From contig JALJCQ010000003.1 of NCBI GenBank assembly GCA_023091665.1, forward strand, positions 1,426,001-1,490,000: a stretch of DNA of 64,000 nucleotides. The letters are read 5' to 3'. A program made the translations under genes and the position numbers. How positions within the stretch are numbered: position 1 is the stretch's first letter; every line of letters begins with the position of its first letter. Below, piece after piece: positions 63,717 through 64,000 of the stretch. This stretch comes from Pythium myriotylum (Eukaryota > Oomycota > Peronosporomycetes > Pythiales > Pythiaceae). Below the pieces are notes generated by a model. It was not told the DNA's origin. It did not search any database and saw nothing but the letters and a program-made list of their open reading frames with translations.

Positions 63717-64000
63717 TTGATTTTGGTAACACGCGTAGGTAGATTGTGTATAGGGAAATCTGTTCCTAATACAATCGATGATTGAGGTGGGTCGCTCGCT
63801 ATTCAGCAGATTTTCGGTGTTGATCTGCTGAGTTGAACAGAAGAATCAACTGTGGGGTCGCATGATACACCATGTCAACATCAAAACAAAAAGGACAGCC
63901 CAACCGCCCACACAGTCCACACAGTACACTGTACAGTTTGTTCGCGCTCTAAGCCGGATCCGTGATTTATCGAAGTAACGGGTCAAATTAAATTTCAGAG
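63717..64000. other. 3' flank with a perfect stem-loop
   Basis: No gene is seen in the last 284 bases. TCAGCAGAT (63803-63811) pairs perfectly with ATCTGCTGA (63823-63831) across an 11-base loop, 87 bases after the RWP-RK copy 2 stop. It may lie in the 3' untranslated region of that mRNA. Confidence 0.4.

Overview
The window looks like a nuclear contig from an oomycete (a water mould of the Pythium/Phytophthora type). Four things point there. The genes are compact and GC-rich, with very short spliceosomal introns (57-91 nt, mostly GTRNGT...YAG). Intergenic gaps are often only tens to a few hundred bases. The gene set mixes animal-like parts (Orai, MCU, BBS5, PARP, tetraspanins), plant- and alga-like parts (RWP-RK factors, a TOM1-like 7TM) and a bacterial-style fused aspartokinase/homoserine dehydrogenase. 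It also carries secreted Thr/Pro-rich proteins. BBS5 implies a flagellated (zoospore) stage. I see no bacterial operons, mobile elements, CRISPR arrays or RNA genes.

Layout. 1-2470: two tandem secreted beta/gamma-crystallin-like proteins with Thr-Pro-Ala mucin-like linkers; the first is cut by the window edge and the second has an apparent frameshift. 2520-10148: a longin-like protein, a GBP-type GTPase relative with eroded nucleotide motifs, the CAAX protease STE24, and a WGR-type PARP. 10577-20170: aspartokinase fused to a decayed homoserine dehydrogenase; a head-to-head pair of calcium channel genes (Orai-like and the mitochondrial uniporter MCU); a cathepsin Z-like protease with a C-terminal membrane anchor; and the autophagy E1 enzyme ATG7.

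20309-41323: one uninterrupted 21-kb reading frame for a roughly 7,004-residue surface protein. It has a signal peptide, beta-propeller-like and Calx-beta-like repeats, discoidin-like, LamG-like, REJ/PKD-like and EGF-like regions, and a GAIN/GPS-like stalk. These are followed by five complete tetraspanin modules in series, more membrane helices, and a cytosolic IQ/EF-hand-like tail. I judge this the most novel object in the window.

41439-57561: an Asp/Asn beta-hydroxylase-sulfotransferase fusion, a small conserved protein, the Hrq1/RecQ4-like helicase, an SLC25A44-like carrier, the NMD factor UPF2, and a 7TM-C2-INPP4 phosphatase fusion. 57691-64000: two RWP-RK transcription factors in inverted orientation whose DNA-binding region is identical over 263 bp, flanking a HAD-like gene, BBS5 and one doubtful gene.

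Themes. Several genes concern membranes and calcium: Orai, MCU, a possible calcium/calmodulin-responsive tail on the giant receptor, and a phosphoinositide phosphatase carried on a 7TM. Many neighbours are divergently transcribed from gaps of 160-400 bp and probably share promoters. Exon models were built by hand from splice motifs, reading-frame phase and conserved family motifs; no transcript data were available.
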